Shown here: positions 18,296 to 27,407 of the stretch, in pieces
How positions within the stretch are numbered: position 1 is the first letter of the stretch
Layout of the letters: the number at the start of each line of letters is the position of its first letter
Source: Bacteroidota bacterium
GTDB taxonomy: Bacteria; Bacteroidota; Bacteroidia; UKL13-3
DNA length: 64,000 bases
Reading direction: 5' to 3'
Assembly (NCBI GenBank): GCA_947457395.1
Contig: CANGVA010000006.1
Location: forward strand, 62,001-126,000
Notes under the pieces: generated by a model
What the model saw: only the letters and a program-made list of their open reading frames with translations
Told to the model about the DNA's origin: nothing
Databases searched by the model: none
Translations under genes and position numbers: made by a program

Positions 18296-20974
18296 GTGGC
18301 TTTTAAACTTTTGCCATGTTTTCTGTTAATGTGTTCAGTTGCGTATGCACAAACCAAGCCCAAAAATCAAACCAAACCCAAAAAATCAAAACAAAAACTA
18401 GAGCAGGTAAAGAGTGTTACTGCTCCCTTTGCACAAATAATAGATTCTCTTTCAGAGGAGGAGGCAAATATTTTTGATCCAATGGATACGGTTAAGTTGG
18501 TTAAGTCTTCTTCGGCAATGAATGCCAAAGTTAAATATACTTGCCGCGATTCTATGCCCTATTATGCCGATGAAAAAACAATTTATCTTTATGGTGATGC
18601 CGTTGTGAATTTTGAAGATATGGAGCTCAAGGCAGATTTTATTAAGATTGAGTTAGCCAAAAACTTGGTTATTGCCAGCGGCAGGCAGGATACCAATGGC
18701 AACTGGATTGGTAAACCATTATTTAAGCAAGCACAAACCGACTATAAGGTCGATGTCATCAAATACAATTACAAAACCAAAAGAGGTTATTTAAGTGAAT
18801 TACGCACCAAAGAAGGTGAGGGTTATATTCATGGCTCTGATGTGATTAAGGATGAGGAGAACACCATGGGTGTGCAAAGTGCAAAATACACTACTTGTGA
18901 ACTGGAGCACCCACATTACTATATCGGTGCATCTAAAATTAAAGTCATACCGGATAAAAAAGTAGTTACAGGTCCTGCTAACTTGCTTATTGAAGATGTA
19001 AGAACACCGCTGGTTCTGCCCTTTGGAATTTTTTCTATTAAGCGTGGTCAGTCGTCAGGCATCATCGTACCTCAGTACGGAAGTTCTTTTGGTCGTGGTT
19101 TTTTTCTAAGAGATGGTGGTTATTATTTTGGTTTAGGCGAACGGATGGATATGCGTCTCACAGGCGATATTTTTACCAATGCCAGCTGGGCCTTACGTTC
19201 AGGTATAAATTATGCGAACCGATACAAATTCAGGGGTAATCTGCTTTTTAATTTTGCCGATAACAGATTTGGTAATGAAGAAGATCTGAACTTTAACCGT
19301 TCAAAAGATTTCCAGTTAACATGGCTGCACAGTTCAGATCCAAAAGCAAGGCCCAATACATCATTTAATGCAAACGTAAATATTGTAAGTGTGAACCGTG
19401 AGGGTAATTCTTATTTAACCAACAACTCATATAACCCAAACAATATCATCACCAATCAGCTTACTTCCAGTATTGCTTTTAATAAGTCATTTAAGAACGG
19501 ACGTTATAATTTTTCTACCAACGCTCGTATGGCACAAAATACGCAAACCAGGGATGTTGGTGTGTCGTTCCCTGATTTTACTTTTACAGTAGCCAGTTTT
19601 GCACCGTTAAAACCACGTAGCAAATCAAGTGCGGATAAGTGGTATGAGAATATCACAATGAATTACACCATGTCGTTCAGAAATGACATCAATACCAAGG
19701 ATAGTATTTTCTTCAAGGGGCGCAGTAGTTCGGAATGGCTCAGTTTTCTTGATACTGCTGCTCGCTTTGGTTTCAGACATGATATTCCTGTTCAAACATC
19801 TTTTAAACTATTTAAATATTATACACTATCTGCCGGTACCGGTTTTAATGAAGTATGGTATTTTCAAACCATAGAAAAAACGGTTGATCCGTTAACCAAT
19901 CAGGTTATTACCAAACGCGTAAATGGTTTCGATAGGGCATTCACTTATTCACCAAGGGTTGCCATCAATACACGCTATTACGGGATGAAACAATTTCAAA
20001 AAGGTTCTATTAAAGCCATCAGGCATGTTGTTACACCAACACTTGATTTTACTTATACACCTGATTTTAGTGAGGCAAGCTGGGGCTATTTTAAAAGCAT
20101 ACGCGATACAGCCGGTCGCGAGATAAAGTACTCTCGTTTTGAGCAAGGGATTTTTGGTGGGCCGGGAGTGGGTAGGCAGGGAAATATTGGCTTTGCATTG
20201 GATAACAATATTGAAATGAAAGTGATGCGAGGTAAGGATACTGCCAGAAAAGAAACCAAGGTGCAAATTTTTGAGAGCATTAGAGCCGGTGCAGCTTATA
20301 ATATTTTTGCCGATTCGCTTAACCTGAGTACCATTGATTTAAGCGCACGTACCAGACTTTTCAATAATATTCAACTCATCACCGGTGCCACGTTAGACCC
20401 ATATCTTAATGAGGAAATCACATCAGCTTCCGGTTTCAAATCTATCACACGACTCAATCGTTTTTACCTAAGTGAGAATGGCAGCTTGGGTGTAATTAGC
20501 AGAGCCAATATTGGTCTGACAGCAAGTTTTAGTCCTGAAACCTTTAAGCAAAAGAGTTCAGGTAAAAAAGCCTACGAAGGGGAGTTGAGATATATCAATG
20601 ATAATCCGGGTGAGTATTATGATTTTAATGTGCCCTGGAACTTGAATCTGAATTATACTGTTACCTATGATCGCTTTAGGAATTTGAATGATAAAACTAC
20701 ATCTAATTATGTGCAAACGCTAAATTTTAGCGGAGATTTAAACCTCACACAAAACTGGAAAATCGGGTATAGCTCAGGTTATGATTTACAAAATAGGGAA
20801 CTCACTTTTACATCCATAGATTTTGTCAGACAATTACATTGCTGGGAGTTTAAGCTCAACTGGATTCCGGTTGGCTTCAGGCAAAGTTTTTTATTTACCA
20901 TCAATGTTAAATCAAGTTTGCTGCAGGATTTGCGAATGACCAGACGAAGAGACTGGTTTGACCGCAGAATTTAA
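18296..20974 (+). CDS. LptD-like outer-membrane LPS assembly protein
   Basis: Putative outer-membrane beta-barrel that inserts lipopolysaccharide. No ATG sits at a sensible start. A GTG at 18296 begins a normal signal peptide (AFKLLPCFLLMCSVAYAQ after the first residue) and lies behind a good promoter, so I chose it. That gives 892 residues; an in-frame TTG at 18236 would add 20. An OstA-like N-terminal beta-jellyroll (YGDAVVNFEDMELKADFIKI region) is followed by a long barrel ending in alternating aromatic strands. The final residue is not the usual Phe. Its partner LptE is not in the window. Confidence 0.83.
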   Translation: MAFKLLPCFLLMCSVAYAQTKPKNQTKPKKSKQKLEQVKSVTAPFAQIIDSLSEEEANIFDPMDTVKLVKSSSAMNAKVKYTCRDSMPYYADEKTIYLYGDAVVNFEDMELKADFIKIELAKNLVIASGRQDTNGNWIGKPLFKQAQTDYKVDVIKYNYKTKRGYLSELRTKEGEGYIHGSDVIKDEENTMGVQSAKYTTCELEHPHYYIGASKIKVIPDKKVVTGPANLLIEDVRTPLVLPFGIFSIKRGQSSGIIVPQYGSSFGRGFFLRDGGYYFGLGERMDMRLTGDIFTNASWALRSGINYANRYKFRGNLLFNFADNRFGNEEDLNFNRSKDFQLTWLHSSDPKARPNTSFNANVNIVSVNREGNSYLTNNSYNPNNIITNQLTSSIAFNKSFKNGRYNFSTNARMAQNTQTRDVGVSFPDFTFTVASFAPLKPRSKSSADKWYENITMNYTMSFRNDINTKDSIFFKGRSSSEWLSFLDTAARFGFRHDIPVQTSFKLFKYYTLSAGTGFNEVWYFQTIEKTVDPLTNQVITKRVNGFDRAFTYSPRVAINTRYYGMKQFQKGSIKAIRHVVTPTLDFTYTPDFSEASWGYFKSIRDTAGREIKYSRFEQGIFGGPGVGRQGNIGFALDNNIEMKVMRGKDTARKETKVQIFESIRAGAAYNIFADSLNLSTIDLSARTRLFNNIQLITGATLDPYLNEEITSASGFKSITRLNRFYLSENGSLGVISRANIGLTASFSPETFKQKSSGKKAYEGELRYINDNPGEYYDFNVPWNLNLNYTVTYDRFRNLNDKTTSNYVQTLNFSGDLNLTQNWKIGYSSGYDLQNRELTFTSIDFVRQLHCWEFKLNWIPVGFRQSFLFTINVKSSLLQDLRMTRRRDWFDRRI

Positions 20975-21044
20975 TTCATTGCAGAATTAGTAGGAATGAC
21001 CTTTATTTGAACTCTTAACAACCAATTAAATAGAACTCTCAATA

Positions 21045-22124
21045 ATGAAATACGTAGAACTAAATGATTTACATGTATCGCTTGGAGCGAAGATGATTGA
21101 ATTTGCAGGATACAATATGCCTGTTTTGTATAATAACCTGATACAGGAACATTTGGCTGTAAGAAACAGTGTGGGTGTTTTTGATGTAAGCCATATGGGT
21201 GAATTTTTGTTAACTGGCGAAAAGGCATTGGACCTGATTCAATTGGTTACATCAAATGATGCATCAAAGCTAACTGATGGGAAAGTGCAGTATAGCTGCT
21301 TGCCAAATGATAAGGGTGGTATTGTTGATGATTTGCTTGTGTACCGCAAAAGTGCTAACGTGTATTTTCTGGTGGTGAATGCCTCCAATATTGAAAAAGA
21401 TTGGAATTGGATTAGTAAGCACAACACCTTTGGTGTAGAAATGAAAAACGTAAGTGATGAGTTGAGTTTACTTGCAGTTCAGGGCCCAAATGCTATTAAG
21501 GTAATACAAAAATTAACTGATACAGAACTTTCTTCCATGGAATATTACACGTTTACAACAGGCTCTGTTGCAGACTGTGCGGACGTGATAATATCCAATA
21601 CCGGATACACAGGTGCAGGTGGTTTTGAGTTGTATGTAAATAATAAAGATGCACGAAAATTATGGGATGCTTTGTTTGAGGCAGGAAAGGAATTTAATAT
21701 GATGCCTTGTGGTCTAGGTGCAAGAGACACATTGAGGCTGGAGAAAGGTTTTTGTCTATACGGCAATGACATAAATGATGAAACTTCACCTATTGAGGCA
21801 GGTTTAGGCTGGATAACCAAATTCACCAAAAATTTCATAAGTGCTGATCATCATAAAGCACTTAAAGAAAATGGTGCTATTAAAAAGCTGGTAGGTTTTG
21901 AAATGTTGGAAAGGGGCGGTATACCTCGTCAGCATCACATCATCAAAGATGCAGCAGGAAATGCAATAGGAGAGGTTACTTCCGGAACCCAATCGCCTTC
22001 ATTAAGTAAAGCCATTGGTATGGGTTATGTAGCTGCTGCCTTCTCAAAACCGGATACAGAAATTTATATTGAGATTAGGGACAAGGCCATTAAAGCTAAG
22101 GTGGTAAAAGTTCCCTTTTTATAG
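21045..22124 (+). CDS. gcvT: Glycine cleavage system aminomethyltransferase (T protein)
   Basis: Transfers the methylene group from the lipoyl arm of H protein to tetrahydrofolate and releases ammonia. It has 359 residues, normal length. Motifs include [10 protein letters not shown] near residue 44, [16 protein letters not shown] near 183, [14 protein letters not shown] near 225, and [18 protein letters not shown] near 240. The C-terminal barrel contains [12 protein letters not shown]. The genes for the P and H proteins are not nearby, as is common in Bacteroidota. It is followed closely by a small BamE-like gene. Confidence 0.96.
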   Translation: MKYVELNDLHVSLGAKMIEFAGYNMPVLYNNLIQEHLAVRNSVGVFDVSHMGEFLLTGEKALDLIQLVTSNDASKLTDGKVQYSCLPNDKGGIVDDLLVYRKSANVYFLVVNASNIEKDWNWISKHNTFGVEMKNVSDELSLLAVQGPNAIKVIQKLTDTELSSMEYYTFTTGSVADCADVIISNTGYTGAGGFELYVNNKDARKLWDALFEAGKEFNMMPCGLGARDTLRLEKGFCLYGNDINDETSPIEAGLGWITKFTKNFISADHHKALKENGAIKKLVGFEMLERGGIPRQHHIIKDAAGNAIGEVTSGTQSPSLSKAIGMGYVAAAFSKPDTEIYIEIRDKAIKAKVVKVPFL

Positions 22125-22158
22125 CAATTCTAAAGGGCTCATTGTCCTTTTTTAGTTG

Positions 22159-22509
22159 ATGTATATCAAATACTTATATAGCCTGCTTTTGTTTTGTTCA
22201 CCTGTATTGTTGTTTGCCCAGCAAGCAGAGGAAGAAAGGAAACATATTGGCAGAGCAAAAATAGGTATGAGTGAGAACGAATTATTAAAAGTTGCAGGTG
22301 ATCCTGAAAGAAAAGAACGCTTTAAAACTATTAAGATGGGTTTATCTGATACCACATGTTATTGGCTTTATCAAAATGAGATAACTGTAATTCTGCGCAA
22401 TCACAATATCGAGAAAATTGAAAGAGACAGGAATGGTCTTTTACTGAAGATTCAGGAATGGGCTGATCCTAAAAACAAGGATGGTATAAAACTTATTTAT
22501 GGCAAATAA
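22159..22509 (+). CDS. Small exported protein, SmpA/BamE-like fold (hypothetical)
   Basis: Protein of 116 residues with a signal peptide (MYIKYLYSLLLFCSPVLLFAQ). I chose the ATG at 22159; a TTG directly before it is also in frame. The mature part has the IGMSENELLKVAGDPERKE motif. That resembles the helix-Gly-Asp-Pro segment of SmpA/OmlA and other BamE-like domains, followed by two beta-strands (TTCYWLYQNEITVIL). It has no lipobox cysteine. The stop overlaps the start of the comB-like gene by 11 bases. The function is unknown. Confidence 0.7.
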   Translation: MYIKYLYSLLLFCSPVLLFAQQAEEERKHIGRAKIGMSENELLKVAGDPERKERFKTIKMGLSDTTCYWLYQNEITVILRNHNIEKIERDRNGLLLKIQEWADPKNKDGIKLIYGK

Positions 22510-23212
22510 TATTGAAGTTGTTTATACACCAGCCCTATTGCCTATGCATGAGGTGAAAGGTAAAACCGTAGTGGTTATTGATATCTTGCGAGCTACCTCC
22601 TCTGTTTGTGTAGCATTTCAAACAGGCGTAGGAAAGGTTTTGCCGGTAGCCACCCCGGAAGAGTGTATGGTGTTTAAGGAGTTTGATTTTTTGTGCGCAG
22701 CTGAAAGGAACACCTTAAAGTTAGACGGATTTGATTTAGGTAATTCTCCTTTTGAGTATCAAAATCCACTGATTGCAGGCAGGAATATTGCTTTAACCAC
22801 TACCAATGGAACCAAGGCAATAAAAATGGCAAAAGAGCTGCATGCCTCAAACATTTTAATTGGCTCGTTTTTGAACCTGAGTGCATTGTGTGATAAATTA
22901 TCAACTATAAATCAATCGGTAATATTGCTCTGTGCAGGTTGGAAAGACAGATTTAATCTGGAAGATACTTTGTTTGCAGGAGCTGTGGTGAATGAATTAT
23001 CAGCCATCTTTGAAACAGATTGTGATGCGGCACTTGCAGCAAGACAATTATTTCTCTCCATGCAAGATAATCTGGAACATTGGGTGCGCCAATCTTCTCA
23101 TGCCAAACGTTTTCAATTGCTGCACCTGCAAACAGATGATGTAGCTTTTTGCTTGCAGAGAAATACGGTTAACCTAGTTCCGATGCTGCATGGTGAATAC
23201 ATTATTGTCTAG
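22499..23212 (+). CDS. comB: 2-phosphosulfolactate phosphatase family protein (ComB)
   Basis: Mg-dependent phosphatase family that in methanogens makes sulfolactate in coenzyme M synthesis. Bacterial members are common, and their role is often undefined. It has 237 residues. Conserved segments are VVVIDILRATSSVCVAF at about residues 24-40, AERNTLKLDGFDLGNSP, ALTTTNGTKAI, and LLCAGWKDRFNLEDTLFAGAV. The start overlaps the upstream gene by 11 bases. No other sulfolactate or coenzyme M genes are nearby, so the substrate stays open. Confidence 0.87.
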   Translation: MANNIEVVYTPALLPMHEVKGKTVVVIDILRATSSVCVAFQTGVGKVLPVATPEECMVFKEFDFLCAAERNTLKLDGFDLGNSPFEYQNPLIAGRNIALTTTNGTKAIKMAKELHASNILIGSFLNLSALCDKLSTINQSVILLCAGWKDRFNLEDTLFAGAVVNELSAIFETDCDAALAARQLFLSMQDNLEHWVRQSSHAKRFQLLHLQTDDVAFCLQRNTVNLVPMLHGEYIIV

Positions 23213-23534
23213 CGTTGCTATTTGCTTTGAGAGATTTGTAGGAGCTCACTAGTTCATTTACACACATTATAACTACCAAAGGCAATGCAATAAATGATAG
23301 TTTATTATACTGCGCTGCTGCCTCAAAATCAAAATGCAGTAAATGTTGCACAGCTCTGGTCATGCCGCAACCGTAGCATTCCACATTGGCAAGCACAACA
23401 GAAAGGCACATTGGTGGGCCATAATCAAAATAATCGGCTGGTAAAATAAGTAAGGTAATTAATGCAGCAGGTAAACCAATTGCCAGGAAGTAAAATTTAT
23501 ACTTACGCAACCTATCCTTATATTGTCTCATCAT
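23202..23534 (-). CDS. DUF2752 family membrane protein
   Basis: Small membrane protein of 110 residues, function unknown. It begins MMRQYKDRLRKYKFY, and a second ATG at 23531 is an equal choice. The DUF2752 signature is present: CYGCGMTRAVQHLLHFDFEAA, with paired cysteines, after a first membrane helix (about residues 15-33). A second membrane helix at about 80-98 is followed by a polar tail. It is convergent with comB and overlaps its 3' end by 11 bases. Confidence 0.85.
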   Translation of the reverse strand: MMRQYKDRLRKYKFYFLAIGLPAALITLLILPADYFDYGPPMCLSVVLANVECYGCGMTRAVQHLLHFDFEAAAQYNKLSFIALPLVVIMCVNELVSSYKSLKANSNARQ

Positions 23535-23544
23535 ACTGTCCGTT

Positions 23545-24423
23545 TTATTTTATTAATTTAATATATGCCGATTCGCCTTTTTTTAGTTTAGTCATGAGTG
23601 TGGTAGATTTCTCTCCATCCCTAACCGTTATACTTGCGGTATTAGGTGGGTTTTTCCCATCATTATTAGCCAAAAGTTTCACCACGCAGCTATCTCCATT
23701 AAAAGGCAAAACCAGTTTTTTCTTCTGGTACGAAATAGTAAATTTCTCCAATACTTCAAGATCGTTTATATAGAGTGTCACCTCGTCCTGATCATCTGCT
23801 GAGCCATCCCATAATTCAATTATCAGATCCTTACTTTTCCATTTAATGCTCAGTTGCTCCTCTTTTTCTAATATGGTTAAATTTGATTTTAATTTTAAAT
23901 CCGCGTACAATGTTTTTAACTTCTGTAATGAATCTTCTTTACTAATATATTTGGGTTGCAGAACTTCTTTAGCCATTTCATCAACAAAGTCTTCTGATAC
24001 CAAATAAATATTACCATTAGTACATGGTTTGCCATCAGGGAATTTACCTGTAAAGACCCCCTGTATTATTTTTTTATCAATTACAGCACGAATCTTTAAG
24101 TTATGAACTTCAATAAAGCAGAATGTAGATTTATCGGATTTGGATTTAGTAGAAATATTTTCTGTTTCCTTAAACGATAGCAGATTTTTCTTGCCATCAA
24201 GGATGCCCGTTATGCGGGTTTTGGTATTATCCTTGCCATAAATATCTGTAATGGTATACCCTTCAATTGCGCCATTGGGTAGTTGTTTAAAGCTAACTTT
24301 TAACGGAATGATAACTTTACCGGGCAGTTCTAATGTTCCTAAAAAGTTAATAACTTTATCGTCTTGACAATGAACGTTGTTAATGTAAAATATGAACAGT
24401 ATGGAAATTATAAATTGCTTCAT
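23545..24423 (-). CDS. Secreted protein of unknown function
   Basis: Protein of 292 residues with a signal peptide (MKQFIISILFIFYINNVHCQ). The first half looks like a beta-rich domain that begins NFLGTLELPGKVIIPLKVSF. The C-terminal 90 residues carry a pattern seen in many secreted Bacteroidota proteins: VTLYINDLEVLEKF followed by LLANNDGKNPPNTASITV. No catalytic motif is visible. It lies 10 bases upstream of the DUF2752 gene on the same strand, so the two may be co-transcribed. Confidence 0.75.
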   Translation of the reverse strand: MKQFIISILFIFYINNVHCQDDKVINFLGTLELPGKVIIPLKVSFKQLPNGAIEGYTITDIYGKDNTKTRITGILDGKKNLLSFKETENISTKSKSDKSTFCFIEVHNLKIRAVIDKKIIQGVFTGKFPDGKPCTNGNIYLVSEDFVDEMAKEVLQPKYISKEDSLQKLKTLYADLKLKSNLTILEKEEQLSIKWKSKDLIIELWDGSADDQDEVTLYINDLEVLEKFTISYQKKKLVLPFNGDSCVVKLLANNDGKNPPNTASITVRDGEKSTTLMTKLKKGESAYIKLIK

Positions 24424-24480
24424 TCTGTCTAATATCGTTAATTGTACACGTAATTTATTTAAAACTTAATTTTAACAACT

Positions 24481-24879
24481 ATGAAAACAACATTGCGTAA
24501 TTCAGCATTGCTAGTTGCCTTTTTCTTTGTAGGTAACATTGCACAGGCTTCTTTCCCGTACAAAGAAAATGCAAAAGAGCAAAAGAAAACAGAAAATGTA
24601 ACCACTGTTTCAAAAAATGAAGTAGTTAACAAAGAAATTTCTAACACTGATTTGAAGGCTGAAACATCAAAAGTAGAAGCATCTAACGGTTTCTTCAAAA
24701 AAGCACTGGAAGAAAAGTGGATAGCGCTTTTGCTTTGGTTCTTTTTGGGTGGATTAGCAGCTCACAGATGGTATAAAAAGAAGCCGGCCATCAACAATAT
24801 TCTTTATATTATCACATTAGGTGGTTGCGGTATTTGGGCTATCATTGACTTGATCAATATCTTAACAGATAACTTCTAA
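24481..24879 (+). CDS. TM2 domain-containing membrane protein
   Basis: Protein of 132 residues. A signal-like helix ([23 protein letters not shown]) precedes a polar, Lys/Glu/Thr-rich stretch to about residue 78. A TM2 domain then has two helices, [19 protein letters not shown] and [20 protein letters not shown], joined by a short basic loop. TM2 proteins are widespread small membrane proteins without an agreed function. It is divergent from the secreted-protein gene at 24423 and ends at a strong terminator. Confidence 0.85.
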   Translation: MKTTLRNSALLVAFFFVGNIAQASFPYKENAKEQKKTENVTTVSKNEVVNKEISNTDLKAETSKVEASNGFFKKALEEKWIALLLWFFLGGLAAHRWYKKKPAINNILYIITLGGCGIWAIIDLINILTDNF

Positions 24880-24900
24880 TACTAATCTAATTAACATGTT

Positions 24901-24928
24901 AAAGGCTACCCATAACCGGGTAGCCTTT
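24901..24928 (+). terminator. Intrinsic terminator after the TM2 gene
   Basis: A perfect 11-base-pair stem (24901-24911 with 24918-24928), loop ATAACC, followed by ATTTTT. The T tract also forms a perfect -7 box (TATTTTTG, 24928-24935) that could start the helicase transcript, though no -33 element accompanies it. Confidence 0.88.
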
Positions 24929-24955
24929 ATTTTTGCCTATACTTGCGTATTATTT

Positions 24956-26212
24956 ATGCAATTTAGCGAACTACAAATCATCGAACCCATTTTGTCTGCC
25001 CTGAGCAGGCAAGGATACACTACTCCAACTCCTATTCAGCAACAATCTATACCGCCAGCTTTGCAGGGCACGGATATTTTAGGCTGCGCACAAACGGGCA
25101 CCGGCAAAACAGCAGCATTTGCCATTCCGGTTCTTCAGCTTATGCACCAAAAGTATGGCGCACTTAAAGGCACCAGGCCTATACGTGCATTAATTTTAAC
25201 ACCCACCCGTGAATTGGCTATTCAAATAGAGGAGAGCCTGCAGGATTATGGTAAAAACCTGGGCTTGCGCCACCTGGTTATTTTTGGAGGTGTAGGGCAA
25301 ACACCACAAACCGATGCATTAAAAAGAGGTGTAGATATTCTGGTGGCAACACCCGGTCGCTTGCTCGACCTAATGAATCAAAAGTATATTTCCTTGCAGC
25401 ATATCGAATTTTTTGTACTGGATGAAGCAGACCGTATGTTGGATATGGGCTTTATACATGATGTAAAAAAAGTTATAGCAAAATTACCTGCCCGCAAGCA
25501 AACCTTGTTTTTTTCTGCAACTATGCCACCTGAGATTCAGAAATTATCCGATACGCTTTTGTATAATCCGGTAAAAGTAGAGGTAACCCCTGTTTCATCA
25601 ACTGCAGAGAAAGTTAAGCAGGAGGTTTACTTTGTTGATAAGCCCAATAAGCGTCACCTGCTTATTCATTTAATGGATGAGCTAAACATTATGCAGGCTT
25701 TAATTTTTGTGCGAACCAAACATGGGTCAGATAGGGTTGCCAGAGAATTGAATAAGGCAGGTATTAAAGCCGATTCTATTCATGGTGATAAATCTCAGGG
25801 AGCAAGGCAGCGTGCGTTGAGCCAATTTAAAGAAAAACAAATACGTGCATTGGTAGCTACTGATATAGCTGCACGGGGAATAGATATTGATGAGTTGGCA
25901 TTTGTGTTTAACTATGATATGCCCAATGTACCTGAAAGTTATGTGCATCGCATTGGCCGAACAGGCAGGGCAGGAGCCAGTGGCCTTGCTATTTCTTTTT
26001 GCGATGCAGAGGAAAAAGCTTATCTCAAGGATATCGAAAAACTCATCCATAAAACCATTCCGGTAATCAAGGATCATGCATGGCCACTTACACAATCTGT
26101 GCAGGATATAAAAGTAGCGCAGGAACAGGCCAAGGCGCGTTTTAAGGAAATGAAAAAATCAGGAAAACCATCAGGACAATCGGCAAGTAGGTGGAAAGGG
26201 AAAAGGCGTTAA
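24956..26212 (+). CDS. DEAD-box RNA helicase, RhlE-like
   Basis: ATP-dependent RNA helicase for ribosome assembly or RNA decay. I chose the ATG at 24956 ([21 protein letters not shown]), giving 418 residues; a longer frame from 24896 would run through the terminator. Motifs in order are Q motif (TPIQQQSIP), [19 protein letters not shown]-binding-like [15 protein letters not shown], and [10 protein letters not shown]. The C-terminal tail is basic ([14 protein letters not shown]). It resembles the RhlE subgroup, but subgroup naming is tentative. Confidence 0.92.
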   Translation: MQFSELQIIEPILSALSRQGYTTPTPIQQQSIPPALQGTDILGCAQTGTGKTAAFAIPVLQLMHQKYGALKGTRPIRALILTPTRELAIQIEESLQDYGKNLGLRHLVIFGGVGQTPQTDALKRGVDILVATPGRLLDLMNQKYISLQHIEFFVLDEADRMLDMGFIHDVKKVIAKLPARKQTLFFSATMPPEIQKLSDTLLYNPVKVEVTPVSSTAEKVKQEVYFVDKPNKRHLLIHLMDELNIMQALIFVRTKHGSDRVARELNKAGIKADSIHGDKSQGARQRALSQFKEKQIRALVATDIAARGIDIDELAFVFNYDMPNVPESYVHRIGRTGRAGASGLAISFCDAEEKAYLKDIEKLIHKTIPVIKDHAWPLTQSVQDIKVAQEQAKARFKEMKKSGKPSGQSASRWKGKRR

Positions 26213-26429
26213 ACCAGCTGTTAGTAAATCTTGATCGTTGTATTTGTCAGTTATTTTCATAGCTTTACCTAATACTAAGGCTAACACGTTTTTGTAGGGC
26301 ATAGCAAATAAATTCATCGTTATCGAATTTACTTGCGATTTTCAATAGGATTCGACTCAACAACCAAGTCAGCTTTTTGCATTCTAGTATTGTCTAGTTT
26401 GCTCTCTCACTGAATAATTAAGTTGTCGT

Positions 26430-27326
26430 ATGAGTTACATAAAAGCAGGTTTTTCCCTAGAAAATGCACTTTCGGTAAATACCCGAAACAAAGCTGAGCG
26501 TGCTATTTTAACCATAGCTATACTCAGTTTTATCTGTCATCTGGCTCTTATTTGTATGGCACATCTGGATTTGATAGCAATAAATAAAAGTGCCGAGTTG
26601 ATGAAAAGCCCAATATCTGCTATTTATACGCCATTTTCATTTATATTAATTTATGAGGTATATCTATTAATCTATTATTTACCTCAGTCGTTAACCATTT
26701 ATATTACGAAGCAGTATGAAATCATTCTGTTAATCATCATGCGGAGGCTTTTTAAAGACTTATCTAATCTTAAGATTACATCTGACTGGTTCTCCATACC
26801 ATATGATTTGCAATTTACTTATGATATCCTTACCTCATTATTATTGTTTGCTTTGATTTTCCTTTTTTACAAGCAAAGCAGAAATAAGTATGCTGCTATA
26901 AAAGCAGATGATTCAGATATTACAGGTGCTGCCCGATATAAACATATAAAGAACAGCATTGCATCATGGCTTGTTCCTGTGGTGCTAATGCTTGCCATCT
27001 ACTCGTTTATTAATTGGGTAGCTGATGTTATGTTTACTTTCGAAAGATCAGGTACCACATTTAAAAATATAAATAATGTATTCTTTGAGCATTTCTTTAC
27101 CATTCTTGTCATTGTTGATGTTCTTTTGCTACTTGTTTCTTTTTTTTATACCGATAAGTTTCACCTCATAGCCAGAAACTCCGGATTTATCATTTCTACC
27201 ATACTAATTCGTCTTTCATTTACCGTAGAGGGCCTTATGAATAATATATTGGTATTTGTTGCAGTATTATTCGGGCTTTTAATCCTTATGATTTATAATA
27301 AGTTTGAAGAGGCAGCTGAGTCGTAA
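26430..27326 (+). CDS. Polytopic membrane protein of unknown function
   Basis: Protein of 298 residues that I do not recognise. A cytoplasmic N-terminus (MSYIKAGFSLENALSVNTRNKAER) is followed by about seven or eight hydrophobic helices, for example ILTIAILSFICHLALICM, TSLLLFALIFLFY, WLVPVVLMLAIYSFINWV and FFTILVIVDVLLLLVSFFY. A polar loop at about residues 150-175 carries charged residues. No transporter or enzyme motif is visible. A 217-base gap precedes it, and mfd follows behind its own promoter. The gene therefore stands alone. Confidence 0.72.
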   Translation: MSYIKAGFSLENALSVNTRNKAERAILTIAILSFICHLALICMAHLDLIAINKSAELMKSPISAIYTPFSFILIYEVYLLIYYLPQSLTIYITKQYEIILLIIMRRLFKDLSNLKITSDWFSIPYDLQFTYDILTSLLLFALIFLFYKQSRNKYAAIKADDSDITGAARYKHIKNSIASWLVPVVLMLAIYSFINWVADVMFTFERSGTTFKNINNVFFEHFFTILVIVDVLLLLVSFFYTDKFHLIARNSGFIISTILIRLSFTVEGLMNNILVFVAVLFGLLILMIYNKFEEAAES

Positions 27327-27355
27327 GCGGCTAGAATAGAAACATTGAGCCTTAA

Positions 27356-27387
27356 TTTCAGAGAATAGAAAAACACCTGTATATTTG
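27356..27387 (+). promoter_or_regulatory. Promoter of mfd
   Basis: TTTC at 27356-27359, 20 bases, then the perfect -7 box TATATTTG at 27380-27387. The predicted transcript start near 27391 leaves a leader of only about 17 bases before the TTG start at 27408. Confidence 0.65.
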
Positions 27388-27407
27388 CCCACTTAAGTTT
27401 GGTGTAG

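Noticed and set aside
24896-24955. A longer N-terminus for the RhlE-like helicase
   Set aside because: The extra codons run through a perfect terminator hairpin; the ATG at 24956 matches the family start.
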